NCBI GenBank assembly: GCA_016713175.1
Contig: JADJPQ010000007.1
Location: 310,001-374,000 of the forward strand
DNA from: Planctomycetota bacterium
GTDB lineage: Bacteria; Planctomycetota; UBA1135; UBA2386
Reading direction: 5' to 3'
DNA length: 64,000 nucleotides
Shown here in pieces: positions 36,461 through 45,407 of the stretch; position 1 is the stretch's first letter, and each line of letters starts with the position of its first letter. The notes beneath the pieces are model-generated. The model saw only the letters and a list, made by a program, of their open reading frames with translations. It made no database searches and was not told the DNA's origin. Made by a program: the position numbers and the translations under genes.

Positions 36461-37600
36461 ATGAGCAAGAACCTGCTGGCCGCGTTCGGCCTGCTGACAC
36501 TCGTCGTGCTTGCCGCCACCGCCGTTGCCGGCCTGCTCATCGTCAAGGACCGCGTCCGGATCGTCGTGACCCAGGATGAGACCGGTGAACGTCCGGACCC
36601 GACGGCGCTGCTGCGCGACGACCTGCAGACGGTCGGCAAGGACGTCGCGGCGCTGACCCAGGCACTCGGCGAGAACTTCGAACGGCTGGCCGGTGCGCTC
36701 GAGGCGGCCGCGGATCGGCGGCATGCCGAGGTGATGGCGCTGCGGCAGGAACTGACGGCAGTGCGCCAGACGCTGACGGCCCAGGCGGGGCAGGATCAGG
36801 CTCTGCAGGGCAAGGTGACCATGATCGGCGAACGGATCGCGAACCTGGCTGCGGCCGTGGCGGCCGCGCCAGCGACGCCCGTGCAGCCGGCGGCCGTGCC
36901 GCCTGGTGAACCGGCGCCGCTGCCACCGACCGCCACCGAGCCGCCCACCACCGCTCCGGCGAGTCCCGAGCCGGTCGGCGTGACGCCTCCGCAGCAGCCC
37001 GCTACCCAGAAGCCGGCCGGCTTTCTCGGCTTCCAGGTCGGCGGCGCCAGGTTCCGCTTCGACGCGCTGCAGCGCTACTCGATCATCCCCGAACTGAGCC
37101 GCGTCGGCTTCGACGCCAAGAGCACGCTGCACGACTTCTCCGGTGTCACTTCCAAGGTCATCGGCGAGTTCGTTGCCGACTTCGACGATCCACAGGGCGC
37201 CTGGACCGGGCGCGTCACCTGCGAGGCCGCCACGCTGGCAACCGGCGTCGATGGCCGGGACACCGCGATGCGCGAACACCTCGACACCGGACACCACGCC
37301 GAGATCGTGTTCGCGCTGCAGAAGTTCGAAGCGGCGAAGGACGGCATCGATGTCGGCAAGCAGACGGCACAAGGCGAGGTGATCGGCACGATGACGATCC
37401 GCGGCAAGGATCAGCCGTTGCGGATGCCGGTGACGATCACCGTCGACGCCAGCAGGCGGGTCGTGATCGAGGGCCAGGTGCCACTGAAGCTCAGCGACTA
37501 CGGCGTGCCGGTGCCGAGCCAGCTCGGCCTGATCAACATGCAGGACGAAGTGAAGGTCTGGATCGCGTTGCGGGCCCGCGTGCGCCAGGAGAGCAGGTGA
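36461..37600 (+). CDS. Membrane-anchored YceI-domain protein (right arm)
   Basis: The product is 379 residues. One N-terminal helix (LLAAFGLLTLVVLAATAVAGLLIV), then a helical coiled-coil-like stretch (about 45-125), a Pro/Ala/Thr linker (about 130-180) and a C-terminal YceI barrel (about 190-379: YSIIPELSRVGFDAKSTLHDF, GRVTCEAATLATGVDGRD, REHLDTGHHAEIVF). The DGRDTAMREHL signature is typical of YceI. The fusion would hold a lipid-binding barrel at a fixed distance from the inner membrane. First gene of the PKS operon; its stop overlaps the next start (GTGA). Confidence 0.85.
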   Translation: MSKNLLAAFGLLTLVVLAATAVAGLLIVKDRVRIVVTQDETGERPDPTALLRDDLQTVGKDVAALTQALGENFERLAGALEAAADRRHAEVMALRQELTAVRQTLTAQAGQDQALQGKVTMIGERIANLAAAVAAAPATPVQPAAVPPGEPAPLPPTATEPPTTAPASPEPVGVTPPQQPATQKPAGFLGFQVGGARFRFDALQRYSIIPELSRVGFDAKSTLHDFSGVTSKVIGEFVADFDDPQGAWTGRVTCEAATLATGVDGRDTAMREHLDTGHHAEIVFALQKFEAAKDGIDVGKQTAQGEVIGTMTIRGKDQPLRMPVTITVDASRRVVIEGQVPLKLSDYGVPVPSQLGLINMQDEVKVWIALRARVRQESR

Positions 37601-38022
37601 ACGTCATGCGCCGCGGTCTGCCGGTCTGCGTGCTGTCCCTGTTCGGTGGCTGCTATGCCTCCAACGTCGTCGCCCGCGACGAACGCGCGGTCATCGCCGC
37701 CCGTGCCGAACTGCCGTGGCAGCCGGCGACGCCAGCCGCGTTCGACGGCCTGTTCGAATCCATCGCGATCGAGGGCGATGCCGCCGTGGCGCTGCTGCGG
37801 ATCTGGTACTTCTTTGCCCGCGACGGGCGCTACGCCGGTGCTGCCCTGGTGGACACCCCGGAGGGACCGCAGTTCCAGACCTTGAACGGCCGCTGGCAGA
37901 TCGGCGAGCACGGTCTCGTTCTCGACGATGCGGCGGCAGCCGCGGCCGACGCGGCGCCGGAGCACCTGCGGCTGCGTCACGACGGTGGCACGCTGATCCT
38001 GAAGAAGGCGAAGAGCCTGTGA
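37597..38022 (+). CDS. Small lipoprotein in the PKS operon
   Basis: The product is 141 residues. Start at GTG 37597 overlapping the previous stop; ATG 37606 is an alternative. Signal peptide with lipobox FGGC, Cys 19 from the GTG, so probably lipidated. The mature part is a small alpha/beta domain (IAIEGDAAVALLRIWYFFARDG, FQTLNGRWQIGEHGL) of no recognised family. It overlaps the methyltransferase start (GTGA). Its strict coupling suggests a role in the envelope step of the pathway, but the function is unknown. Confidence 0.7.
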   Translation: MNVMRRGLPVCVLSLFGGCYASNVVARDERAVIAARAELPWQPATPAAFDGLFESIAIEGDAAVALLRIWYFFARDGRYAGAALVDTPEGPQFQTLNGRWQIGEHGLVLDDAAAAAADAAPEHLRLRHDGGTLILKKAKSL

Positions 38023-38744
38023 CGCGACCGGCGACCTCATCGATCGACAACGCCCAGTACGGCAAGGCCGGGTGGTGGGATGCCGATTGTCGCACCTGGG
38101 CGTCGCTGCGTTCGGTGACGTTGTTCCGGCTGCAGATGCTGCGCACCTGGCTCGGTGCCGTGTTGCCCGGGGCGCAGGTCGTCGATCTCGGTTGCGGCGG
38201 CGGCCTGCTCGCCATTCCGCTGGCCGAAACCGGTGCCCGGGTGCTCGGCCTCGACCAGTCGCGCGCGGCGCTCGATCAGGCGATCGCCGAAACGGCGCGC
38301 CGCGGCCTGACCAACTGCCTGTTCCAGCAGGCCGACATGCAAGACACCGGTCGCGCCGACGGCTGTGCGGACGTCGTACTGCTGGCCGACGTGCTCGAAC
38401 ACCTGCCGCGCCCCGAACGCGCCATCGCCGAAGCCGCGCGCTTGCTGCATCCCGGCGGGCACTTGTTCGTCAACACCATCAATCGGACCTGGCGTTCGCG
38501 CTTCCTGGCGATCACCGTCGGCGAGGGCTGCGGCTTCATTCCGAAGGGCACGCACGACTGGCGTTGGTTCCTGCGCCCGGACGAGGTCGACGCCATGGCC
38601 GAAGTCGCGCGCTTGCGCCGGCTCGCACAATGCGGTGAACGTCCGGCGATCGCCGCGACGCTGCAGGCACGCGCGGTCGTGCTGCGGCCGACCCGAAGCC
38701 TCGCCGTCGGGTGGTGTGCGCTCTATCGCAAGGAGAACCCATGA
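38019..38744 (+). CDS. UbiG-like SAM-dependent methyltransferase
   Basis: A 241-residue class I methyltransferase starting at GTG 38019. The N-terminal YGKAGWWD resembles UbiG-type O-methyltransferases. SAM-binding motif I is VVDLGCGGGLL near 55-65, motif II contains the acidic residue in VLGLDQSRAAL, and LLADVLEHL followed by LLHPGGHLFVNTI are the post-motifs. UbiG enzymes methylate phenolic hydroxyls of polyprenyl-quinone precursors. Beside a type III PKS it would most simply O-methylate the resorcinol or pyrone ring (inference). A ribosome site for the next gene (AAGGAG) lies in its last codons. Confidence 0.85.
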   Translation: MTRPATSSIDNAQYGKAGWWDADCRTWASLRSVTLFRLQMLRTWLGAVLPGAQVVDLGCGGGLLAIPLAETGARVLGLDQSRAALDQAIAETARRGLTNCLFQQADMQDTGRADGCADVVLLADVLEHLPRPERAIAEAARLLHPGGHLFVNTINRTWRSRFLAITVGEGCGFIPKGTHDWRWFLRPDEVDAMAEVARLRRLAQCGERPAIAATLQARAVVLRPTRSLAVGWCALYRKENP

Positions 38745-39475
38745 ACCTGCGCGAACGATCGATTGCCGTGACCGCCGGACTTCTGTGCCACACGTTGTTC
38801 GTCGCGGCCGTCGGCTCGATGGCGTGGTCCTTGCTGCACGGGCTGCAGACCGGTCTCGGGCCGTTCACCGGAACGACCGCGACGATCGCCAATCTGTTGC
38901 TGGCGGCGCAGTTCCCGCTGATCCACAGTTGGCTGCTGTCGCGGCGCGGCCGGCGGCTCTTGACCGGCGTCGCGCCGGCCGGCACCGGCAAGACGCTGCA
39001 GCCGACGACATACGCGATCTCGGCGTCCCTGCAACTGCTGCTGACGTTCTGGGCCTGGTCGCCATCGGGCGTCGAGCTGCTGCCGCACGCCGGCACGCCG
39101 CACTGGCTGCACCTCGCCGCGTTCGCCGCCGCGTGGGTGTTCTTGCAGAAGGCGTTGCTCGATGCCGGCCTCGGGCTGCAGTCCGGGTTCGCCGGCTGGT
39201 GGGCGCTGCTGCGCGGCCGGCCGGTGGCATGGGGCGAGATGCCGACGCGCGGGCTCTTCGCGCGCTGCCGGCAACCGATCTACCTGGGCTTCTTCCTGGT
39301 GCTGCTGACGACGCCGCACTGGACGATCGACTGGTTGCTGCTGCTCGCCGTCTGGGGCAGCTACTGCCTGGTCGGCCCGTTGCTGAAGGAAGCCCGCTGG
39401 GAAGTGCTGTTCGGCGCGCGCTTCCAGACCTACAAGGACACCGTGCCGTACTTCGTGCCGAGGATGCGTCGATGA
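38741..39475 (+). CDS. Isoprenylcysteine methyltransferase-like membrane enzyme
   Basis: A 254-residue integral membrane protein with five to six helices. The C-terminal half carries the ICMT/NnrU-type signature: ARCRQPIYLGFFLVLL, then KEARWEVLFGARFQTYKDTVPYFVPR, which forms the SAM site in this family. The start is ATG 38741 with AAGGAG five bases upstream; it overlaps the previous stop by 4 bp. In Streptomyces griseus the comparable srsB product methylates alkylresorcinols made by SrsA. A like role on a membrane-bound phenolic or pyrone lipid is proposed. Confidence 0.85.
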   Translation: MNLRERSIAVTAGLLCHTLFVAAVGSMAWSLLHGLQTGLGPFTGTTATIANLLLAAQFPLIHSWLLSRRGRRLLTGVAPAGTGKTLQPTTYAISASLQLLLTFWAWSPSGVELLPHAGTPHWLHLAAFAAAWVFLQKALLDAGLGLQSGFAGWWALLRGRPVAWGEMPTRGLFARCRQPIYLGFFLVLLTTPHWTIDWLLLLAVWGSYCLVGPLLKEARWEVLFGARFQTYKDTVPYFVPRMRR

Positions 39476-40521
39476 AGATCGCTGGCGTCGGGAGCGCTTT
39501 CCCGAAGTTCTGGTACGACCAGCCCACATTGACGCGAGCACTGCTCGCCATCTGGGACGGTGATCCCGCCGTGCAGTCCCGCCTGCCGGCGCTGCACGCC
39601 AACACCAAGGTCGATGGCCGGCACCTGTGTCTGCCGCTCGAGGAGTACGCCCGCCCCCGCACGTTCACCGAATGGAACGCCGATTGGCTCCGTTGCGCGC
39701 TCGAACTCGGCGAACAGGCGGTCACCGCGGCGCTGCGCGACGCCAACCTGCGCCCGCAGGATGTCGACGCGATCTTCTTCTCGACCGTCACCGGGCTCGC
39801 CAGTCCGTCGCTGGAAGCACGGCTGATGAACAAACTGCCGTTCCGTTCCGATTGCCGCCGGATCCCGATGTTCGGGCTGGGCTGCGTCGCTGGCGCTGCG
39901 GCGATCGCGCGTGCGACCGACTTCGTCCGCGGCAGTCCGAAGGGCGTGGTGCTGGTGCTGACGGTCGAGCTGTGTTCGCTGACGCTGCAGACACGCGATC
40001 GTTCGGTCGCCAACCTGATCAGTTCGGGCCTGTTCGGCGATGGTGCTTCCGCGGCCGTGGTCGTCGGACCGGAGCGGCGGAGTGCGGGTCCCGAAGTGGT
40101 GGCGACGCGCTCGGTGTTCTACCCGGACACCGAAGACGTGATGGGCTGGCAGATCGGTGCCCACGGTTTCCAGATCACGCTGTCCGCCGATGTGCCGGTC
40201 GTAGCGCGCGAACGGCTGCCCGCCGACGTCGATGCGTTCCTGCGCGATCTCGGCAGGACCCGCGCCGACATCCGTTCGTGGGTCTGTCATCCGGGCGGCC
40301 CGAAGGTGCTGCAGGCGATGCAGGATGGGCTCGGTCTCGCCCATGACGATCTGCGCTGTTCGTGGGAGCACTTGCGGCGCGCCGGCAATCTGTCGTCGGC
40401 ATCGGTGCTGAAGATCCTGCAGGACACGATCGCGACGCGGCGGCCAGCGGCGGGGGAGCTCGGGATCCTGTTGGCGATGGGGCCGGGATTCTGCAGCGAG
40501 CTGCTGCTGTTGCGTTGGTGA
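39472..40521 (+). CDS. Type III polyketide synthase (chalcone/stilbene-synthase family)
   Basis: A 349-residue thiolase-fold enzyme of normal type III PKS length. The Cys-His-Asn triad is visible: Cys 138 in FGLGCVAG, His 273 in VCHPGGPK, Asn 306 in RRAGNLSSAS. GLFGDGASAAVVVG is the conserved mid-domain motif. The Cys-His-Asn pattern also fits KAS III, but the VCHPGGPKVL context and the neighbours favour type III PKS. Such enzymes extend fatty acyl-CoA with malonyl-CoA and cyclise to alkylpyrones or alkylresorcinols. Last gene of the operon, ATGA-coupled to the ICMT-like gene. Chain length and product cannot be read from the sequence. Confidence 0.9.
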   Translation: MKIAGVGSAFPKFWYDQPTLTRALLAIWDGDPAVQSRLPALHANTKVDGRHLCLPLEEYARPRTFTEWNADWLRCALELGEQAVTAALRDANLRPQDVDAIFFSTVTGLASPSLEARLMNKLPFRSDCRRIPMFGLGCVAGAAAIARATDFVRGSPKGVVLVLTVELCSLTLQTRDRSVANLISSGLFGDGASAAVVVGPERRSAGPEVVATRSVFYPDTEDVMGWQIGAHGFQITLSADVPVVARERLPADVDAFLRDLGRTRADIRSWVCHPGGPKVLQAMQDGLGLAHDDLRCSWEHLRRAGNLSSASVLKILQDTIATRRPAAGELGILLAMGPGFCSELLLLRW

Positions 40522-40559
40522 GCCTTGGCAGGCGCAGCCGCGGCGCGTAGGACAGCGGC

Positions 40560-42263
40560 ATGCTGCGATTCATCGGTGCCCTGTTCGTTCCGGCGTTGCT
40601 GGCGCATGGCCAGTCCGATCCGTTCCGGTTCCTGCCGACGGACCCTGCCGTCGTGCTTTCGACTTCCGGGCCAGCGGTGTGGCGTGAGCAACTCGGCGGC
40701 ACCAACCTCGGCAAGGCGCTGGCGGCGCCGGGGCTGAAGAAACCGATGCAGGAACTGCTGGCTTACGCCTGGAAGGAGTCCGGCATCGACGACGGACTGC
40801 GCGCGCACGGCGACAAGATCCAGGAATGGTTGCTCGGCTACGGCGGCAAGATCGTCGTCGGCCTGACGATCGACTGGTCACCGCTGGCCAACGATCGGTC
40901 GCCTCGATTGGCGATGTCGGTGGCGGTGCATCCGGACGGCACCGCCGACGTCACTGAGCTGGCGACCGAGATCACCGCGCTGTTGCCGGGTCACGGCGCC
41001 GCCGACGTGCGGATCGGCGACCACGCCGTCAAGCTGCGGGTGGTTGGCAAGTACGGCATCACCGAGCCGATCGTTCAGGAAGGCTCGTTGGTGTTCTGGT
41101 GGGGGCATGCGCTCGCGGCACAGACCGAACGGGTGAAGCCGGCCGAACGGCCGTTCGAACCGGCGGCCGAACTGACCCGCGGCGTGGCGTTCGTGCAGAT
41201 GGACCTGGCATCCACCTGGAGTGCGCTGCGCGACGTGTTCGGCAGGGCAACCGAAGGCTCGCCGGTGCCGGCGCTGAAGCTGTTCGATCTGGCTGCGGTC
41301 GCGGCCTGCACGCGGTTCACCTATTCGATGTTCGCCGATGGACCCCATCTCGGGCAGGAACTGATCGCCGACTTCGCCGAGGGCGCGCGTGGGATCTACG
41401 ACGTGATCGCGCCGCCGACCAACCGGCAACCGCGGGCACTGCGCTATCTGCCGGCGAACCAGGCCAGCTTCTCGGTGTTCCCATACGACGCGGCGGCGCT
41501 GCACACGCTCTACCAGCAGGTGTTCGCGCTGCTGGGGGACTCGGCGCCGATGACGCGCGAGCAGGTCGAAGAGGCGTTCACCAAAGCGACGAAGTTGCGC
41601 CTGAACGAGGATCTGCTCGCGCTGCTGGATGGCGAGTGGTTGCAGATCGATTGCTTCGTCACGAACCCCGAGGAACTCGACGAGGAGAGCGACGCGGAGA
41701 ACGCGGTGTTCGTGCTGCCGCTGCGCGATGCGGCACAAGCCATGAAGAACATCGACACGGCGCTGCGGGCCCGCGGGCTGCATGCCGGCCGCAAGTCGGA
41801 GGACTACAACGGCAGCAAGGTCTGGCGGTTGTCGGTCCCGGGTGCTGGGCCGATCGAGTACTCGTTCCTGCGCGATGCGGTGGTTGTCGGGATCGGCAAA
41901 GAACCGGCGGAGCGCGTGCTGCGGCTGGTGCTCGATGCGGCGGCGACGCACGAACGCGGCGAGGCGGCGGCACCGCTGCATCCGACGATCGTCGGCAAGA
42001 TGAAGGACCTGCCGGCGGATTGGTGCGGCCTGACGGCGAGCAACGTCGGCGAGGCGGCGGAGATGATGTCGGCGGCCCTGTCGATGATGCGGGCGGGTCT
42101 GGCGGAGTCGGATCAGACGCTCGAGGATGCCGGCGGCGTCTGGCATCTGCTGCCGGATGCAATCGCGACGCTGCGAGCGGAGCTGGTGCGCCACGGGGCC
42201 GACATCGGGGTCGGCACGATCTGGTCGACGAAGGCGCGTTGGCGGCAGTTGTCGCGCTGGTGA
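40560..42263 (+). CDS. Secreted hypothetical protein, 567 residues
   Basis: An N-terminal signal peptide (MLRFIGALFVPALLAHGQ) points to export. The mature part alternates beta strands and helices (FRFLPTDPAVVLSTSGPAVW, GGKIVVGLTIDW, FVQMDLASTWSALRDVF, IEYSFLRDAVVVGIGKE) and has neither a catalytic motif I can name nor a membrane segment. It follows the PKS gene by 38 bp on the same strand but lacks the 4-bp overlap seen within that operon, so co-function is uncertain. It converges on the sialidase-hydrolase gene with a 4-bp gap. A conserved unknown. Confidence 0.75.
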   Translation: MLRFIGALFVPALLAHGQSDPFRFLPTDPAVVLSTSGPAVWREQLGGTNLGKALAAPGLKKPMQELLAYAWKESGIDDGLRAHGDKIQEWLLGYGGKIVVGLTIDWSPLANDRSPRLAMSVAVHPDGTADVTELATEITALLPGHGAADVRIGDHAVKLRVVGKYGITEPIVQEGSLVFWWGHALAAQTERVKPAERPFEPAAELTRGVAFVQMDLASTWSALRDVFGRATEGSPVPALKLFDLAAVAACTRFTYSMFADGPHLGQELIADFAEGARGIYDVIAPPTNRQPRALRYLPANQASFSVFPYDAAALHTLYQQVFALLGDSAPMTREQVEEAFTKATKLRLNEDLLALLDGEWLQIDCFVTNPEELDEESDAENAVFVLPLRDAAQAMKNIDTALRARGLHAGRKSEDYNGSKVWRLSVPGAGPIEYSFLRDAVVVGIGKEPAERVLRLVLDAAATHERGEAAAPLHPTIVGKMKDLPADWCGLTASNVGEAAEMMSAALSMMRAGLAESDQTLEDAGGVWHLLPDAIATLRAELVRHGADIGVGTIWSTKARWRQLSRW

Positions 42264-42267
42264 GGAC

Positions 42268-44031
42268 TCAGCGCAGATGCGGCAGCAGCGCCTGCGCCCA
42301 GCGCCGATAACCGTCTTCGGTCAGATGCAGAAAGTCCGGCATGACCTCCTTCCGGATCGAACCATCGGGCTCCAAGAACACCGAGCCGAAGTCGACTGCC
42401 TTCACCGCCGCATCCGCCGCGAACGCCGCCGCCGCCAGCTTGCTGGCCGCCGCGCACTTCTCGCGTTGCGGATTCGGCTTGTCGCCGCGCGGGAAGATCG
42501 CCAGCAGCACCCCGTGTGCCTTCGGCAACCGCGCGCGCAGCACCTTGACGATCTCGACGATCCCGGTCGCGATCTCCTCCGCCGAACACTCGTCGCCGTT
42601 GCTGTTGTTGGTGCCGATCATCAACACCCACTGCTGCACGTCGTTCTTCTGCGCCAACGCCTCCAGCAGGCCGTTCTCGAGCCGCCACAGCACATTCTGT
42701 GTCCGATCGCCCGACACCCCGAGATTCAACGCCGCGCGTCCGGCGAAGTGCTCGGCCCACACCGCTCTGCCAGGATCGCGCCAGCTCTGCGTGATCGAAT
42801 CGCCCAAGAACACCAGTTTGTGGCCACCGGCCTGTGCCAGCGCCAGATCGTCGGCGACCCGCTTCGGCCACCAGCCTTCCAGTCGCGGTGTCCGTTGCAC
42901 CGAGCCGAGCGGGCGATCGAACTTCGGCGCCGGCCGATCGCGCCGCGCATCGAGTTCTGGCAGCGTCAGGCGCACCGACAGCAGGAACGGCGATTCCCCG
43001 GGCACCCAGTGCCCATATGTCGTCGTGACGATCGTGCCGTCGGGCAGCAGTTCGACCCCCGGATACGCACAGTCGGTGCCGCGCCAGTTGCGCGCGAGCC
43101 GCACGCGATACTCGCCGCGCCGCCGCGCCACCAGATCGTCCCAGGTGCCAACCCACGCCACCCAGTCGCCGCGCGTCCGGCTGTCCTTTGCCATGTCGCG
43201 GAACGACACGAACAGCCGGCCATCGGGCGCGAACACACCGACATGGCGGTCGCCCGTCAGTTCCATCGGCAGCGGCTCCGGCGAGGACCAGGTCGCGCCT
43301 TCGTCGGTCGACAGGATCAACTGGCTTGACGCCGTCCGCGAGTTCTCGCGCAGCAGCATTGCCAGCGTCTTGCCATCCGGCGAACGCAACACTCCCGGCT
43401 CACACAGATGCAGTGGCGGCGCCGAGATCACGACCGTCGGCGCACCCCAGGTGACGCCGCCATCCGTCGATCGCGTCTGGTAGACGGTGAACACCGGCTT
43501 GCCCGGGTCCTTGGCGAAGAAGCGGCCATCGTCATGGAAGAACGCCGCGTGCGAACCATCGCGCAGCGCGATCACGCTGGCCATCGCGACGATCCCGCCG
43601 AAGTCGCCGATCGGCTCCAGTTCGGTCCATGTCACCCCGTCGTCGAGCGACAAAGCACGACGGATCGGATACAGCCCCGAGAACAGCACGAGCCGCGCCT
43701 TGCCCTGGCGATCGACCAGGCGATGGATCGTCGGCGTCTCCAGGCTGGTTGCGAAACTCGCCGGCACCGGCAGCGGTTCGCTCCACGTTCGCCCGGCATC
43801 GCCGCTGCGCTGCAGCGCGATCGCGCCGCGACCATGCCCTTCCGGATGCACACACAGCATCGTCTTGCCGTCGGGCAGCAGCACGGTGGTGGGGTGGCCG
43901 AGGTACTTGCGGACCACACGCCGGACGGTCACCTGGCGATCGGCCTCGCCGTCGAGATCGAGCCAGCGCGGACCCTCGGCCTGCGCCGACAGCGCCGCCA
44001 ACAGTGCCAGGAACGGAGCGATGCGTTTCAT
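42268..44031 (-). CDS. Secreted sialidase-fold protein fused to an SGNH/GDSL hydrolase
   Basis: A 587-residue fusion with a signal peptide (MKRIAPFLALLAALSAQA). Residues about 35-375 are a BNR/sialidase-type beta-propeller with four Asp-box turns: SGDAGRTW, SLDDGVTW, STDGGVTW, STDEGATW. Residues about 395-585 are an SGNH hydrolase: FLGDSITQ (nucleophile Ser), GVSGDRTQNVLWRL (Gly block), GTNNSNGDECS (Asn block), and DFLHLTEDGY (catalytic Asp-His). Suggests removal of terminal sugars plus ester cleavage on an acylated glycan. Its ATG overlaps the response-regulator stop (ATGA), with a GGAGG site inside that gene. Confidence 0.88.
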   Translation of the reverse strand: MKRIAPFLALLAALSAQAEGPRWLDLDGEADRQVTVRRVVRKYLGHPTTVLLPDGKTMLCVHPEGHGRGAIALQRSGDAGRTWSEPLPVPASFATSLETPTIHRLVDRQGKARLVLFSGLYPIRRALSLDDGVTWTELEPIGDFGGIVAMASVIALRDGSHAAFFHDDGRFFAKDPGKPVFTVYQTRSTDGGVTWGAPTVVISAPPLHLCEPGVLRSPDGKTLAMLLRENSRTASSQLILSTDEGATWSSPEPLPMELTGDRHVGVFAPDGRLFVSFRDMAKDSRTRGDWVAWVGTWDDLVARRRGEYRVRLARNWRGTDCAYPGVELLPDGTIVTTTYGHWVPGESPFLLSVRLTLPELDARRDRPAPKFDRPLGSVQRTPRLEGWWPKRVADDLALAQAGGHKLVFLGDSITQSWRDPGRAVWAEHFAGRAALNLGVSGDRTQNVLWRLENGLLEALAQKNDVQQWVLMIGTNNSNGDECSAEEIATGIVEIVKVLRARLPKAHGVLLAIFPRGDKPNPQREKCAAASKLAAAAFAADAAVKAVDFGSVFLEPDGSIRKEVMPDFLHLTEDGYRRWAQALLPHLR

Positions 44032-45407
44032 GGTGTCTCCTCCGGTTCGTCGCCGCCGGGCTCACTGCCGTCGGCGGCGTTCAGTTTGTTGTAGAGCGTC
44101 TTCAGCGCCACGCCGAGCGCCTCGGCCGCCTTGCGCTTGCTGCCGCCAAAGCGCCGCATCGCCTCGGTGATCGCCAGGCGTTCGAGTTCACGGATTTCCA
44201 GCGTCGGCAACGTCGTCGCCGCCGCCCGCTGCCGGTGCTGCAACGCGAACTCATGCACGTCGGCGGCCGAGATCTCCGGACCATCCGCCAGGACGCACAG
44301 CCGGACGATCGCGTTCTCCAGTTCGCGGACGTTGCCGGGCCACGCATGTCCCTGCAGAACGGCCAACGCTTCGGGGGCAAACCGCAGCTCACGGCCGGCG
44401 CGCGTCGCCTGCTGCTGCAGCAGCAGCTGCGCCAGCGGCACGATGTCGTCGGCGCGATCGCGCAGCGGCGGCACCCACAGCTCGAGCACCGCCAGCCGGT
44501 AGTACAGATCCTCGCGGAAGCGGCCGTCCTGCAGCCAGGCCTGCAGATCGCGATGCGTCGCCGCCAGCACCCGGACATCGACCTTGCGCACCTGGTCGCT
44601 GCCGACCGGCCGGACCTCGCCGAACTGGATCGCGCGCAGCAGCGCCGGTTGCAGTTCGAGCGGCAGTTCGCCGACCTCGTCGAGGAACAGCGTGCCGCCG
44701 GCCGCCGCTTCGAACAGGCCGAGCCGCTTGCTGTCGGCGCCGGTGAACGCGCCTTTGACGTGGCCGAACAGTTCGCTCTCGATCAGGTTCTTCGGCACCG
44801 CGCCGCAGTTGACCACGACGAACGGCTCGGCGGCGCGCCGGCTCTGCGCATGCAGTTCGCGCGCCGCCAGTTCCTTGCCGCTGCCACTTTCACCCCGGAT
44901 CAGCACCGGTTGCTCGGCGCGCGCGATCTTGCCGATCGCTGCCAGCAGCTTCTGTGCGGCGGCCGAGCCCAGGACCATGCCAGCGGGTGGCCTGCCAGCT
45001 ACCGCGCGCTGCAATCGCCGGTTGGTGCGCAGCAACTGTGCGCTGCCGACGGCGCGGCGGATCGTCTGTTCGAGCAGATCGAGACTGACCGGTTTGGTCA
45101 GGAAGTCGAAGGCGCCGGCACGCATCGCCTGCACTGCCAGCGGCACCGTGCCGTGGCCGGTGAACACGACGACGCGCAGATCCGGTTCCTGCGCCAGCAG
45201 CTTCGGCAGCAGGTCCATGCCGGCGACGCCGGGCAGATGCAGGTCGAGCAGCACGCAGTCGGGGTCATGCTGGCGCACAGCGGCCACCGCATCGCGGCCA
45301 TCGGCCAGCGCGTGCACCACGAAGCCCATCCGGGCCAGTTCGTGGCTGAGCACCGTCCGCAGGCTCTGGTCGTCCTCGACGATCAGCAGCGGCGCCGATG
45401 CGTTCAC
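44028..45407 (-). CDS. NtrC-family sigma54-dependent response regulator
   Basis: A 459-residue regulator starting at GTG 45407. Receiver domain 1-120 with the acidic pair ED near 11-12, phospho-acceptor Asp 55 and Lys near 106. AAA+ domain about 145-375: Walker A GESGSGKE, GAFTGA loop that contacts sigma54, Walker B GGTLFLDE and the DLYYRL sensor region. C-terminal Fis-type helix-turn-helix (ITEAMRRFGGSKRKAAEALG, TLYNKLN). Overlaps both flanking enzyme genes by 4 bp, so it is made together with them and probably controls glycan-use genes from -24/-12 promoters (inference). No histidine kinase adjoins it. Confidence 0.93.
   Translation of the reverse strand: MNASAPLLIVEDDQSLRTVLSHELARMGFVVHALADGRDAVAAVRQHDPDCVLLDLHLPGVAGMDLLPKLLAQEPDLRVVVFTGHGTVPLAVQAMRAGAFDFLTKPVSLDLLEQTIRRAVGSAQLLRTNRRLQRAVAGRPPAGMVLGSAAAQKLLAAIGKIARAEQPVLIRGESGSGKELAARELHAQSRRAAEPFVVVNCGAVPKNLIESELFGHVKGAFTGADSKRLGLFEAAAGGTLFLDEVGELPLELQPALLRAIQFGEVRPVGSDQVRKVDVRVLAATHRDLQAWLQDGRFREDLYYRLAVLELWVPPLRDRADDIVPLAQLLLQQQATRAGRELRFAPEALAVLQGHAWPGNVRELENAIVRLCVLADGPEISAADVHEFALQHRQRAAATTLPTLEIRELERLAITEAMRRFGGSKRKAAEALGVALKTLYNKLNAADGSEPGGDEPEETP

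Noticed and set aside
39472..40521. Possible KAS III (FabH) instead of type III PKS
   Set aside because: The Cys-His-Asn triad fits both, but the VCHPGGPK context and neighbours (ICMT-like, flavoprotein, YceI) favour type III PKS; recorded as the main alternative.
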